A DNA stretch of 33,606 nt from Nitrospinota bacterium (GTDB lineage: Bacteria > Nitrospinota > Nitrospinia > JACRGO01). The first letter of the stretch is position 1. The number at the start of each line of letters is the position of its first letter. Shown piece after piece: positions 14,901 to 24,449 of the stretch. The stretch covers positions 1 to 33,606 of the forward strand of contig JACRGO010000214.1 in NCBI GenBank assembly GCA_016212295.1, read 5' to 3'. The notes under the pieces were generated by a model, which saw only the letters and a program-made list of their open reading frames with translations, was not told where the DNA came from and ran no database searches. Made by a program: the position numbers and the translations under genes.

Positions 14901-17192
14901 ATGCGCGAGCGCCTGAGAATCCATGTAAACGGCATAGTCCAGGGGGTCGGCTTCCGGCCCTTTGTGTACAGGCTCGCGCGTGAACTCGGCGTCGGCGGCT
15001 TTGTAAGCAACCACAGCGGCGGCGTCCTGATTGAGGCCGAAGCGGATGGCCAGGAGTCCATCCGGATTTTTTGCGCCAGGCTCAAGGCCGGAATCCCGCC
15101 CCTGGCCCAAATTACTGAATTCTCCTCGGAAGAGATCCCGCCAATAGGGGAGACGGCTTTTTCCATACGTCCAAGCTCACATGACGGCCTGGCCCACACT
15201 CTCATCTCCCCGGATATATGCGTGTGCGGGGATTGCCTGCTTGAACTTTTTGACCCCAAGGACCGGCGCTTCCGTTATCCCTTCATAAACTGCACGAACT
15301 GCGGTCCACGCTACACAATAGTCCACGGCATACCTTACGACCGGCCCCTGACCTCCATGAAGAAATTCCCATTGTGCCGGGAATGCGGAAAGGAGTATAA
15401 CGATCCAGCCGACCGGCGTTTCCACGCCCAGCCAAACGCCTGCCCGGCTTGCGGTCCATCTATTTCCCTTCACTTGAGCAATGGAGACAAGGTGGAAGCG
15501 GAAGACCTGGTGGAGGCCGTTGTTTCCCTTTTGCGGGAGGGGAAAATCGTGGCCATTCGCGGAGTAGGCGGGTTCCATCTGGCGGTTGACGCAATGAACC
15601 AGGAAGCGGTAATGGCACTTCGAGGACGCAAGGGCAGGGCCGAGAAACCCTTTGCCTTGATGGCCCCTGATGTGGAGTCTGTCAGGAAATTTTGCCATGT
15701 GGACCTGCAAGAAGAGGAGGCCCTTCTTCATCCCACGCGGCCCATTGTTTTGCTCAGGGCAAGGGGAAAAAACGCGATTGCCCCAGGAGTGGCCCCCGGC
15801 AGCCTTGATCTTGGTTTCATGCTGCCCTGCGCCCCGCTTCATTATCTGATAATAAAGGACCGCTTCGACGCCTTGGTCATGACAAGCGGAAATTTTTCAG
15901 AGGAGCCTATCGCCATCGGGAACGAAGAGGCCGTGGAGCGGCTGGCGGCAATTGCGGATTATCTTCTCCTGCATGACCGTGAAATACTTCAACGTTGCGA
16001 CGACTCCATTCTCCGCGTGGTCGCCGGTGAGAGACGAATGATACGCCGCTCCAGGGGATATGTTCCGGCCCCTATATTCCTGCCTTCACCTGCATCGAGA
16101 CCAATCCTTGCCTGCGGGGGAGACTTGAAGAACACCGTTGCCCTGGTCCGGGACAGGACCGTTTTCCTGAGCCAGCATATAGGCGACCTCGACAACCCAT
16201 CGGCCCTTTCCTTTTTCGAGCATGGCATAGCCAATCTTGGAAAAATCCTGGAAATAACGCCGGAGGTGATTGCCCACGATCTGCATCCTGAATATCTCTC
16301 CACGAAATGGGCGTTGGGCCGCGGCCTTCCAACTGTCGGAGTCCAGCACCATCACGCCCATCTGGCCTCTGTAATGGCGGAGAACGGCGTGGAGGAAAAG
16401 TGCATCGGGATCATCCTGGACGGCACCGGATACGGAACGGACGGCACAATATGGGGAGGAGAGGTCCTGATCGGCGACTTTAAAAGCTTTGAGCGCTTCG
16501 CATGGCTGGCGCCTGTTCCCCTTCCAGGAGGGGCTGCCGCAGTCAGGCAGCCATGGCGCATGGCGATAAGTTATCTTTATTCGGCATTCGGGCGCGAATT
16601 TTTAAATTTCGATCTTCCTTTTCTCCGGCAACGGACCAGGGAAGAAGTCACGGTCCTGCTGGAAATGATGGAGCGCGGACTGAACTCGCCCGATACCTCA
16701 AGCTGCGGCAGGCTCTTTGACGCTGTGTCAGCCTTGCTTGACATCCGGCAAGCGATAAGCTACGAGGCCCAGGCCGCGATGGATCTGGAGACGGCTGTGG
16801 ATGTGTCCTTTCGAGGCGCTTATGCGGTAATGACGGACAACGCCTTTGATGGCGGTCCGTTGCCCGGCATATCGCTCTTCCGCGCCGTGGCTGAGGACAT
16901 GATGAGCGGGGCTCCGGCTGGAAAAATAGCGGCCAAATTCCACCAGGGCTTGGGTGAGATGTTTTTAAGGGCGGCGCGGAGCGCCAGGGACATGCATGGA
17001 ATCAACACAGTTGGATTGAGCGGAGGAGTTTTTCAGAACTTATATCTATTTAGTTATATTTTGAAACGTCTTAGGGAGGAGGGCTTTGCGGCGCTGACGC
17101 ACAGGCTTGTCCCCTCCAATGACGGGGGATTGGCCTTGGGGCAGGCTGTTATAACGACTTCAGCGCGCCTTCATAATCCGGCTCCTCAGTGA
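14901..17192 (+). CDS. hypF: Carbamoyltransferase HypF
   Basis: HypF makes carbamoyl-adenylate from carbamoyl phosphate and transfers the carbamoyl to HypE, supplying the CN ligand of [NiFe]-hydrogenases. All modules are present in 763 residues: acylphosphatase domain ([18 protein letters not shown]), two zinc-finger-like groups (CGDC...CTNCGPRYT and CREC...CPACGP), a YrdC-like domain ([16 protein letters not shown]) and the Kae1-like C-terminal part ([37 protein letters not shown]). ATG 14901 matches the family N-terminus; an upstream in-frame ATG at 14868 lies within the HIT gene. No other hyp or hydrogenase genes are in the window. Its 3' end overlaps the convergent tpx gene by 44 bases. 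Confidence 0.96.
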   Translation: MRERLRIHVNGIVQGVGFRPFVYRLARELGVGGFVSNHSGGVLIEAEADGQESIRIFCARLKAGIPPLAQITEFSSEEIPPIGETAFSIRPSSHDGLAHTLISPDICVCGDCLLELFDPKDRRFRYPFINCTNCGPRYTIVHGIPYDRPLTSMKKFPLCRECGKEYNDPADRRFHAQPNACPACGPSISLHLSNGDKVEAEDLVEAVVSLLREGKIVAIRGVGGFHLAVDAMNQEAVMALRGRKGRAEKPFALMAPDVESVRKFCHVDLQEEEALLHPTRPIVLLRARGKNAIAPGVAPGSLDLGFMLPCAPLHYLIIKDRFDALVMTSGNFSEEPIAIGNEEAVERLAAIADYLLLHDREILQRCDDSILRVVAGERRMIRRSRGYVPAPIFLPSPASRPILACGGDLKNTVALVRDRTVFLSQHIGDLDNPSALSFFEHGIANLGKILEITPEVIAHDLHPEYLSTKWALGRGLPTVGVQHHHAHLASVMAENGVEEKCIGIILDGTGYGTDGTIWGGEVLIGDFKSFERFAWLAPVPLPGGAAAVRQPWRMAISYLYSAFGREFLNFDLPFLRQRTREEVTVLLEMMERGLNSPDTSSCGRLFDAVSALLDIRQAISYEAQAAMDLETAVDVSFRGAYAVMTDNAFDGGPLPGISLFRAVAEDMMSGAPAGKIAAKFHQGLGEMFLRAARSARDMHGINTVGLSGGVFQNLYLFSYILKRLREEGFAALTHRLVPSNDGGLALGQAVITTSARLHNPAPQ

Positions 17193-17646
17193 TTTCCGGA
17201 ACCTGCTGGGCGTGGACCACCGTGCCTTGCGCATCCAGGACCACAACGGCCCTGGACAAAAGGCCGGCGAGCGGTCCGTCCACTATCCTCACGCCGTAAG
17301 CGTCACCGAAGGAAGCGTTACGGAAGGCGGAGGCGGAGATGACGTTCTTCAGGCCCTCTGCTCCCCGGAAACGTTCGTGGGCAAAGGGGAGGTCCATGGA
17401 AACGCAGAGCACAGCGGTATTGTCCATTCCCCCGGCCTCCTTATTGAATCTTCGCACCGAGGCCGCGCAGATTGGGGTGTCGATGCTGGGAAAGATATTC
17501 ATGACAACTTTTTTCCCGGCGAAATCCTTCAAGGCGACGCTGGAGAGGTCCGTCTTGGTGAGCAGGAAATCAGGGGCCTTTGTCCCAATGCGCGGGAGGT
17601 CGCCAGCGGTATTCATCGGTTTTCCGTCAAAAGTAATTATAGCCAT
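17149..17646 (-). CDS. tpx: Thiol peroxidase (Tpx), resolving cysteine absent
   Basis: A 2-Cys-family peroxiredoxin of the Tpx group, 165 residues, normally reducing peroxides with thioredoxin. It follows E. coli Tpx throughout: [20 protein letters not shown] with peroxidatic C60, [18 protein letters not shown] with C81, and TEEPDYE near the end. The resolving cysteine of the family (RFCGAEGL in E. coli) is Arg here: RFRGAEGL, R94, codon at 17365-17367. The enzyme must therefore act as a 1-Cys form, use C81, or be resolved by a partner. ATG 17646 has no clear ribosome site. It lies downstream of the inositol-phosphate synthase gene, with palindrome copy c between. Confidence 0.94.
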   Translation of the reverse strand: MAIITFDGKPMNTAGDLPRIGTKAPDFLLTKTDLSSVALKDFAGKKVVMNIFPSIDTPICAASVRRFNKEAGGMDNTAVLCVSMDLPFAHERFRGAEGLKNVISASAFRNASFGDAYGVRIVDGPLAGLLSRAVVVLDAQGTVVHAQQVPEITEEPDYEGALKSL

Positions 17647-17683
17647 TGGTTATCAAGTTTTTGTGTAAGTTAACAAAAAAGAC

Positions 17684-17783
17684 ATAGAACGCGGATAACG
17701 CGGATAAGACGGATCTTCGCGGATTTTAAAAAAACAATTTTTTATCCGTGCAAATCCGTCTCATCCGTGCCATCCGCGTTCCA
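17684..17783. repeat. GCGGAT/ATCCGC palindrome, copy c
   Basis: ATAGAACGCGGATAACGCGG at the left and GTGCCATCCGCGTTCCAT at the right; the centre is TTTTAAAAAAACAATTTTTT, identical over that stretch to copy b. It fills most of the spacer between the inositol-phosphate synthase stop and the tpx start. Confidence 0.87.
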
Positions 17784-17815
17784 TTAAAACTTAAAATATC
17801 TTCTGTCCTCCGCTC

Positions 17816-19144
17816 TCACGCGTAATACTCTTCCCCCAGGTGATGGATCACCTTTTCATTCATAAGGTGGCGTAAGGTGTTTTTCAGTTTCATCAATTGA
17901 ATGAAAAGGTCGTGTTCCGGGTAGATGTCTTTCCTTGGGGTCTGCGGCGACTTGAAGTAGAAACTCAACCACTCCTGGACCCCTTTCATTCCGGCGCGTT
18001 TGGCAAGGTCCAGGAAAAGGGCGAGGTCTATCACCAGCGGCGCGGCCAGGATGCTGTCGCGGCATAGAAAGTCTATCTTCAATTGCATCTTGTAGCCCAG
18101 GAAACCGGTGAGGTCTATATTGTCCCAACCCTCCTTGGCGTCTCCCCTGGGCGGGTAGTAGTTGATCCTCACCTTATGATAGAGGTCCTTGTAAAGAGTG
18201 GGATAGTAATCGGGCTGCAAAATCACGTCCAACACGGAGAGCTTGGAGACCTCCTTGGTTTTAAAGCTGTCCGGATCATCCAATACTTCCCCGTCCCGGT
18301 TTCCTAAAATATTGGTGCTGAACCATCCCTCTATTCCCAGCATCCTGGCCTTGAGCCCTGGGGCGATGATGGTCTTCATCAGGGTCTGGCCGGTTTTGAA
18401 GTCCTTTCCGCACACAGGGACTTCGTTTTGGAGGGCCAGGGAGAGGAGGGCCGGGACTTCAGCGGTCAGGTTAGGGGCGCCGTTCGCGAAGGGGACTCCC
18501 TCCTTCAGGGCGGCGTAAGCATAGATCATGGAAGGGGCAATGTCCGGGTGATTTTCCTTCAGGGCCTTTTCAAAGGAGTCGAGGTTTTTATATACCGGAC
18601 TGTCCTCCTCCATGAAAATTTCCGTGCTTGCGCACCATATCATCACGGTCCGCGCGGCGCCTGAATTTTTCTGAAAATCCCGGATGTCCCGGCGGAGGGC
18701 CTCGGCGTTTTCCATGTGGCTGGCGCCGTTTTTCACGTGTGGACCGTCCAATTTGCGCACGAATTTCTTGTCAAACACCGCCTTCATGGGCCTTATCGCC
18801 CGCAGGGGTTCCTTGACCTCCTCGATGAGGCTTTTTTCCAGAACGCCGGCGTGCAGAGCTGCTTCGTAACAGTCTTCCTCGAAAATGTCCCAACCGCCAA
18901 AAACCATATCTTCCAGTCCGGCCAGTGGGACGAATTCCTTGATCATGGGATTTCTCTTCTCGTCTCTTCTCCCAAGCCTTATATGCGCCATTTGGGTAAG
19001 AGAGCCTATGGGCTTCGCGATGTCCCTTTTAATGGCCTCAACTCCGGCTATCACCGTTGTGCTTATCGCTCCCATCCCAGCCATAAGGACCCCAAGTTTT
19101 CCTTCCGGTTTAGGGATATCTTGCCCTTTTTTCGTTGAAATCAT
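17816..19144 (-). CDS. myo-Inositol-1-phosphate synthase
   Basis: Converts glucose-6-phosphate to inositol-1-phosphate with NAD+, the first step to inositol lipids or inositol solutes. The 442-residue protein has the NAD-binding segment (LGVLMAGMGAISTTVIAGV), KPIGSLTQM, GGWDIFEEDCYEAA, VMIWCASTE, CGKDFKTGQTLMKT and WFSTNILGNRDG, all strongly conserved in the family; DSILAAPLVIDLALFLDL follows near the C-terminus. It belongs to the bacterial branch found in Bacteroidetes and deltaproteobacteria rather than the eukaryotic form. ATG 19144 gives the expected N-terminus. No inositol monophosphatase or phosphatidylinositol synthase gene is nearby. Confidence 0.94.
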   Translation of the reverse strand: MISTKKGQDIPKPEGKLGVLMAGMGAISTTVIAGVEAIKRDIAKPIGSLTQMAHIRLGRRDEKRNPMIKEFVPLAGLEDMVFGGWDIFEEDCYEAALHAGVLEKSLIEEVKEPLRAIRPMKAVFDKKFVRKLDGPHVKNGASHMENAEALRRDIRDFQKNSGAARTVMIWCASTEIFMEEDSPVYKNLDSFEKALKENHPDIAPSMIYAYAALKEGVPFANGAPNLTAEVPALLSLALQNEVPVCGKDFKTGQTLMKTIIAPGLKARMLGIEGWFSTNILGNRDGEVLDDPDSFKTKEVSKLSVLDVILQPDYYPTLYKDLYHKVRINYYPPRGDAKEGWDNIDLTGFLGYKMQLKIDFLCRDSILAAPLVIDLALFLDLAKRAGMKGVQEWLSFYFKSPQTPRKDIYPEHDLFIQLMKLKNTLRHLMNEKVIHHLGEEYYA

Positions 19145-19470
19145 TTAATTTTTTTCTCCCCAAAAAGTTATTTTGTAAATGTGAAAAAACATTTTAACAT
19201 TTAATCCAATGAACCAAAAGGGGGGCGTGTTTTTTAGGGGGCGAAGGGTGATAGTGGATAGAGGGCAGGAAGATTAATACTAACAAAAAATATTTTAAAT
19301 TTCAGATTGCGGATTTCAGATTGGAAGAATATAAAAACAAAATATCCTGTGCATCCTGTCTATCCCTGTTAAATTTTTTTTGGCAGGGATGTACAAGATA
19401 GGCATGATAAAGATGAAAAGAAAAACCTGCCACAAATCTGAAATCTGAAATCACAAATCCAGAATTAATT
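19145..19470. other. Spacer holding nested palindromes, no gene
   Basis: Between the cohesin-dockerin gene and the inositol-phosphate synthase gene I see no coding potential. Outer arms made of TTTCAGATT words (19297-19324) face ATCTGAAATC words (19431-19460). Inside are inner arms: ATCCTGTGCATCCTGTCTAT from 19343 and GGCAGGGATGTACAAGATAG from 19382. The 19145-19260 part is A/T- and then G-rich and may hold the promoter of the synthase gene. Confidence 0.7.
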
Positions 19471-20973
19471 TCATCTTACCCGGATGGAGGATGAGGATTT
19501 TTTAATTGCGATGTTCAGGTCCGAGCGTTGAAACTCCTTCCCATGAAAATCATATAGCTTCACGTCAGCCAGCCTGATAATGGCGGTCCCCTTTTTCAGG
19601 GGCGTGAACTTCAGGGCGCCCAGGGAGACCGGTTTCGAGATTGTAACGACCTTTCCCTCCCTGGCCGCGCACACGGCTTCCACGGACCCCTTGCCGGTCT
19701 TTTTTTCGTTGACTTCGCAGGCAAAATCCGTTCCCATGCCCTGGCCCGCGGCAAAATCCGAAAACCTGGCCATCTCCGGATCATAGGTTATCTTGAAATA
19801 AAAAGAGGCGGTCTTGTCCGGGTTGTTGATCTGGAGGCCTGCGGCGCAATCGCCGGAGTCCAGGCCGCACCCGTCTCCTTTCAGGGAAACTTTTCTGGGA
19901 GAATTTTTTTCCAGCCGCCGCAGGGACCGCCTCAATTTTCCCTCATAGGATTTGGGATTGATGTCCGGCGGCCATGCCTGATTGACAATCCAGTAGAGGA
20001 TGGAGTGCCCGTCGTTGGCCCCAATCTCTCCGTCTCCCTCGATATCTCCAGCGTCGATTTGTTTTTTAGATGGGACCGCCTTGTGATCGGCGAACACCAT
20101 GGCGGACGAGGCGTCGTTGGCCAGGACCGCCGTGTCCCCGGTCACGTCGCCCAGCCGGTAGTCGCCTCCAACCGTCACCTTGCCGTCGATAAGATTCAGA
20201 TCAACCTCCTTGAAAGGGTCGGTCTCGCTTTTTACCCAGAGAGTTGTGCCCTTGATGGCCGCAGTGTCCGCCTTGACGAATTGGATAGGGGCTTTATGGC
20301 TGACAGCCGCGTCCTTCTTGATTTTTACCTCCAGACTCAGGAAACGCCCCTCCCCCTTAAGGGCAGCCCCAGGCCCGGACACATAACTGATGACGACGTA
20401 TGGCGGAGAGATGTTGGCGCTCCAGATAAAGTCCCATGTAAGAAGGGTCTCCTTCACCTTCACTATCTCCATGAGGTCAGGATCGTATTGAAGGACTAGG
20501 TCTCCAGCGCTCAGGATAAGGTTGTCCGCGTTTTGCAGGTTGAGCGGAATAGTGACGGTTTCACCGGGCTCCCCATAAACCGCGGGGATGAAGAAAGAGA
20601 GGCGGCCGGACAAGGCCCATGCCTTTTTGGAAAAATTGCCTTTCAATTTTTTGTTGCCGGAAACCGCCTTCACCTTATAATAATAGACCTTGTTTTCATT
20701 AATGCCATTGGTGTCTAGGTAAAAGGTGTTATCAACCGTCTTCTTGTTGATCTTCCTGTAATTTCCTCGAGGCGAGCCGGAGCGGTAAACATCGTATCCG
20801 ATGGTCCTGAAATCATCGCTGGCCTCCCATTTCAATTCTATGTCCGATACCCCGCCCTGGGCGTGGAGATTGTCCGGCCCCGCGATGGCGGCGCTTGGCT
20901 TCGCCTCAGCGTGAAGAAAGGAAAAAAGGCAAAGAAGAATGCCTGACAGGATTTTAGATAGGTTTTTCGTCAT
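19471..20973 (-). CDS. Secreted FN3 / cohesin-like / dockerin protein
   Basis: About 500 residues. Signal peptide (MTKNLSKILSGILLCLF...AEA); a fibronectin type III domain (about 30-125; WEASDDF, GYDVYRS, YYYKVKAV); a cohesin-like beta domain (about 130-265; GETVTIPLNLQNADN, LVLQYDPDLMEIV); a dockerin module (about 270-330) with two calcium loops DVTGDTAVLAND and DIEGDGEIGAND; then a second cohesin-like region (about 365-490; YFKITYDPEMARFSDF). Two Cys pairs occur in the C-terminal part. Cohesin-dockerin contacts build cellulosomes, but such modules also occur in proteins unrelated to cellulose; no catalytic domain is visible. ATG 20973 is preferred; 20994 lies in repeat sequence. Its neighbour upstream has the same module order. 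Confidence 0.85.
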   Translation of the reverse strand: MTKNLSKILSGILLCLFSFLHAEAKPSAAIAGPDNLHAQGGVSDIELKWEASDDFRTIGYDVYRSGSPRGNYRKINKKTVDNTFYLDTNGINENKVYYYKVKAVSGNKKLKGNFSKKAWALSGRLSFFIPAVYGEPGETVTIPLNLQNADNLILSAGDLVLQYDPDLMEIVKVKETLLTWDFIWSANISPPYVVISYVSGPGAALKGEGRFLSLEVKIKKDAAVSHKAPIQFVKADTAAIKGTTLWVKSETDPFKEVDLNLIDGKVTVGGDYRLGDVTGDTAVLANDASSAMVFADHKAVPSKKQIDAGDIEGDGEIGANDGHSILYWIVNQAWPPDINPKSYEGKLRRSLRRLEKNSPRKVSLKGDGCGLDSGDCAAGLQINNPDKTASFYFKITYDPEMARFSDFAAGQGMGTDFACEVNEKKTGKGSVEAVCAAREGKVVTISKPVSLGALKFTPLKKGTAIIRLADVKLYDFHGKEFQRSDLNIAIKKSSSSIRVR

Positions 20974-21000
20974 TCGTGGATCGTCATGTGTCATGTGTCA

Positions 21001-21095
21001 TAAGTCATGTGTCAGGGGGCAGTTTTCAGTTGTCAGTTTCCAGTTTTCAGTTGGCATTCGTCATTTACCTGTCAACCGTCAACCGTCAACTGCCT
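21001..21095. repeat. Low-complexity GTCAG/TTTTCAGTTG word repeats
   Basis: Degenerate copies of CAGTTTTCAGTTGTCAG and TCAACCGTCAACCGTCAAC fill the spacer between the two cohesin-dockerin genes. The same class appears at 24811-24960, 25571-25625 and, in short form, near 1343-1363 and 10231-10260. Confidence 0.7.
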
Positions 21096-21099
21096 TTAT

Positions 21100-24000
21100 C
21101 TACTTCCCCGCTCCCACGCTCCCATCGCCTTTAATGACCTGGTATTGCGTTGAAAGATTGCCGCCCAATACGTCGAACAGGTCGAATGCCTTCAGGGAAA
21201 CAGCGGCGGGTTTTCTTTGCATCCTGGAGAAATCCTTCACCTTGAAATAAAAGACGCCAAGCTCATGGTATCCCTTGGTCTTCTTGTCCTTGTTCTCCTT
21301 GGCCGCGAACCCCTTTCCAGTGGAAAGGGCAAAGGAGATTTTTCCCTTATCGCCCTTGTCATTGGCCCTTATAAGGAATTGGTCGTTCTTGTCCGCCAGG
21401 ACAAGCGATTTGTTGGCGCTCTCAACGGTCGCGTTTTTGTCAAAGGACAGGATGTTCTTGTCGTATCGCAACTCCCCCTGCATCGTCACCATGCTCCTTA
21501 ACTGGTCGATTCCAAGTGAGATCCCTACCTTTTCCCCCTGTTTCACGGCTGTGGCGGAACCCAGGCGCGCGATGATTTTCTGTTTCTTCGCGTTTGCCTC
21601 CTTACGTGCAAGCATTTTTCTCTCCAGCGCGGAACTGGAAGTGGCGCCGGGAAAATAGTCCTCAAGGATGTGGTAGAGAATCTTGCCCACGTCATTGGCC
21701 TTGATCCCCTTGCTGCCGTCTATGTCCGCGGCCGCGAGTTCCGTGTTGGAGGGGTCATTTTCATAAACTGAAAACTTTATAGTCTTGACCGCGTCATTAA
21801 TGTCAATGGAATTGTCCCGGTTAACGTCCCCCAGCTTGTTCTCCACCACCCGCAAGGTCCCGCTCTGGACGTTCAGTTCCACCGGATTGCCGTTGGGGTC
21901 AGAGACCTTGGTGAAAGCCGGGTCAATTGTCAGGGCGATCTCTTCCCCCAGGGGCAGGCCCTGGGCCACGTTGAAATAGATGTAAAAAATATTCCCGCCC
22001 GTGCTCAGGGGCTTGCTTTTGGTGTCCAGAATAACGGCACGCGTGTCCCCCGCGGCCACGTCGCTGGAATAGCTCCATCCGAACTCCTCCACTATGTCCG
22101 CCTTTTCCACCTTGGTGGCGGCCAGCTTAGCCGGATCATGGGAGACCCTGAACTGCAGGCCGGACAGCTTCAGTCCCTCGGCGTTAAGCAATTTAATCGG
22201 GCATTTATAAATCGAGGCGGCCCCGGCCCCGGAAATGATCTCCGCGTCATAAATGGCAAGGCCCAGGACGCCGACCACCGCCTCCTCTATATTGCTCACC
22301 GCGCTTGTCTTGCTGCTCCCGTAAACCGCCGCCACCCCGAAGTAGAGATGGCTCCTCTTCGCGTCCGTGGAATAGGCGTAAGCCGGCTCCGCGGCAGTGC
22401 CCACAAGGGCCGCCTGGCTGAAATCGCTGTTCCTGCTCATGTAAATTTGGTATCCACTGATGGTGGTGGCATGGGAGGGGGAATCCCACGAGAGGAACAC
22501 GGTCCCCCCGCTCACAACCGCCTTCAGGTTCTTGGGCGTGGGGTCGAGCACGATATAATCCCCGCTGCTGGACACAATAAGATTGGCGGCGATGTTCCGG
22601 ATCGATACCTTGCCCGCGGCCGCACCGCCAGGGACCACCACATTGACATAGCCCGCGTAGGCGTCGGCTTTGGAAGAAAGGGTCCTGGCCACGATCCCGT
22701 TGAACGTAACCTCGTTCAGGGAATAGTCAGCGTTCAGGAAATCCCCCTCCGTGTAAATCGTCAGTTCCTCTCCCGAAAGGGCGGCCTCCCGCGAGAAACC
22801 GGTAATGATCGCGGTCCGGACTATATGGAAAGATTGAGTGGACTCAGCCGCGCCGCCGCTGGTTGTTACGGAGACCTTGCCGTCCGGGGCGTCGGACGGC
22901 ACAAGGGCGTAAATATAATCCGAGGAAGAGGCGGAGTGGGAGACAGCCTCAACGGCTGCCTGGGTCCCGCCTATCTTCACGGTGACGTCTTCCTTGAGGC
23001 TGCTGAAATTCCTGCCGTTAATGGTGAGGCGGCCTCCGGGCTTTTCGCACGGAGTGTTGTTGGAGCAGGTTTTGGCCGTTATGCCGGTGATTTCCGGCTT
23101 CAGCACGGAAAATTGGGCGGTGGAGGAAATGACGCCGCCGCCGGAGTTGACCGTGAACGCGCCGGACCTGGCCCCCCTGCCTATGGTTGCCGTTATATAA
23201 TCCGTGGAACCGGAGTCGGAACAGGAGGTCACAGGACAATTCTCTCCGCTAAGGGAGACGGTGGTGGAGGAGCACTCCCAATTGCCCCCGCTGATCTTCA
23301 CGCTGTCCCCCACAACCCCGCTTGAAGGGTAAAAGGTGGAGAGCGTGATCGGCCTTGTCAGGGTGAAACTCCCGGTGATCTCGGCCGTGCTTCCATAGCT
23401 GTTCGTAACAGTCAGGGTATAGGAATAGGTCCCGGCAGTCCAGCCTGTCGAGTACGTGGAAGTGGCAAAGGAGCCGGTTTTGGACGCGGAGGTCCCGCTT
23501 AGGGTCCAGGAATTGGTGTGCTTGGAATTTCCCGCGCTGTCCGTGACCTTGAAGCTCATGGACGAGACGGAAGCATTGGCGCCCCCGGAACTCGCGGATA
23601 CGGTATAGGAAACCGTGTCCCCGACTGAGTAAGAGGCGCTGATCCCGGCCACGCTCCCTGTGGGTTTAACTGCTTCAGGTCCTACTCTAATTTTGTATAT
23701 ATTGAACCTACTATCCGTGGAATACCAAAGATAATTACCATCCCATTCCAACACTTTATGTTCAAAAGTGTTGACTCTCATCAGTTCTAAACTATCAAAA
23801 TCTATATATGCTTGTTTAATTCCATCCTTTGTATATGTATATATTCTGTTATAAGCCTCAAATGAATCTCCAATTAAGAGATTAGTACCATCATAACTTA
23901 TCCCAGTTGGGTGTCCAAAAAAACCTCCAGAAAAAAATAATATCTGCTTACCTGAGCTATCATGCTTATGAATATCTCCAGAATTATAATCACCAACCCA

Positions 24001-24417
24001 AAAAAAACTTCCATCCCACGTAACTCCGCTTCCTGGCCAATATCCTATAGGTAACGTCTTTACAATTTGTCCACAATTCTGACCTGTATCAATAGCTACG
24101 AGTGAGCCTGTGAATGAATCTTCGAGAGCCCATAAATTACTTCCATCCCATGTAAGGTCAGAAATATGGAACGTAACTGTACATGACTTTAATACTTTTC
24201 CATTCGTGTCAAGTTGATAAAGGTTGTTTAAGTTGTCTACCATCCACAATGATGCACCGTCCCATGCGAGTCCAGTTGGACTACCTCCTGGAACACGAAA
24301 TGAAGCTGTTATTGCGGCACCTATTTCCACAGAAGCAAAAGATAGACTCGAAATGCCCAAACAGAAAACAATAGCAAACATAAATGCTCTTATTTCTTTA
24401 CCGTAGGCCCTTACCAT
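21100..24417 (-). CDS. Large secreted propeller / IPT-TIG / FN3 / cohesin-like / dockerin protein
   Basis: A 1,105-residue exported protein. In order: signal peptide (MVRAYGKEIRAFMFAIVFCL...SFA); a beta-propeller-like region (about 36-245) of at least five repeats of the form GLxWDGxxLW; an Ig/PKD-like domain (250-355); three IPT/TIG-type domains (about 360-635); FN3 (636-725); cohesin-like domain (about 726-860); dockerin (860-915) with loops DVNRDNSIDIND and DIDGSKGIKAND; and a C-terminal cohesin-like domain (about 940-1105; GEKVGISLGIDQL, LRYDKNILSF). AAGGAGG seven bases before ATG 24417 sets the start; ATG 24453 is also possible. Codons before about 23680 (the propeller part) are distinctly AT-rich compared with the rest, suggesting a swapped-in 5' module. 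Likely a surface scaffold or adhesin (inference). Confidence 0.85.
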   Translation of the reverse strand: MVRAYGKEIRAFMFAIVFCLGISSLSFASVEIGAAITASFRVPGGSPTGLAWDGASLWMVDNLNNLYQLDTNGKVLKSCTVTFHISDLTWDGSNLWALEDSFTGSLVAIDTGQNCGQIVKTLPIGYWPGSGVTWDGSFFWVGDYNSGDIHKHDSSGKQILFFSGGFFGHPTGISYDGTNLLIGDSFEAYNRIYTYTKDGIKQAYIDFDSLELMRVNTFEHKVLEWDGNYLWYSTDSRFNIYKIRVGPEAVKPTGSVAGISASYSVGDTVSYTVSASSGGANASVSSMSFKVTDSAGNSKHTNSWTLSGTSASKTGSFATSTYSTGWTAGTYSYTLTVTNSYGSTAEITGSFTLTRPITLSTFYPSSGVVGDSVKISGGNWECSSTTVSLSGENCPVTSCSDSGSTDYITATIGRGARSGAFTVNSGGGVISSTAQFSVLKPEITGITAKTCSNNTPCEKPGGRLTINGRNFSSLKEDVTVKIGGTQAAVEAVSHSASSSDYIYALVPSDAPDGKVSVTTSGGAAESTQSFHIVRTAIITGFSREAALSGEELTIYTEGDFLNADYSLNEVTFNGIVARTLSSKADAYAGYVNVVVPGGAAAGKVSIRNIAANLIVSSSGDYIVLDPTPKNLKAVVSGGTVFLSWDSPSHATTISGYQIYMSRNSDFSQAALVGTAAEPAYAYSTDAKRSHLYFGVAAVYGSSKTSAVSNIEEAVVGVLGLAIYDAEIISGAGAASIYKCPIKLLNAEGLKLSGLQFRVSHDPAKLAATKVEKADIVEEFGWSYSSDVAAGDTRAVILDTKSKPLSTGGNIFYIYFNVAQGLPLGEEIALTIDPAFTKVSDPNGNPVELNVQSGTLRVVENKLGDVNRDNSIDINDAVKTIKFSVYENDPSNTELAAADIDGSKGIKANDVGKILYHILEDYFPGATSSSALERKMLARKEANAKKQKIIARLGSATAVKQGEKVGISLGIDQLRSMVTMQGELRYDKNILSFDKNATVESANKSLVLADKNDQFLIRANDKGDKGKISFALSTGKGFAAKENKDKKTKGYHELGVFYFKVKDFSRMQRKPAAVSLKAFDLFDVLGGNLSTQYQVIKGDGSVGAGK

Positions 24418-24449
24418 GGGGAAGCCTCCTTCTTGTGTATTTGCTCCGC

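Noticed and set aside
22138-23325. Open frame of 395 codons on plus inside the large cohesin-dockerin gene
   Set aside because: Gly/Arg/His-rich shadow of a GC-richer coding stretch; the minus frame shows clear domains across the same bases.
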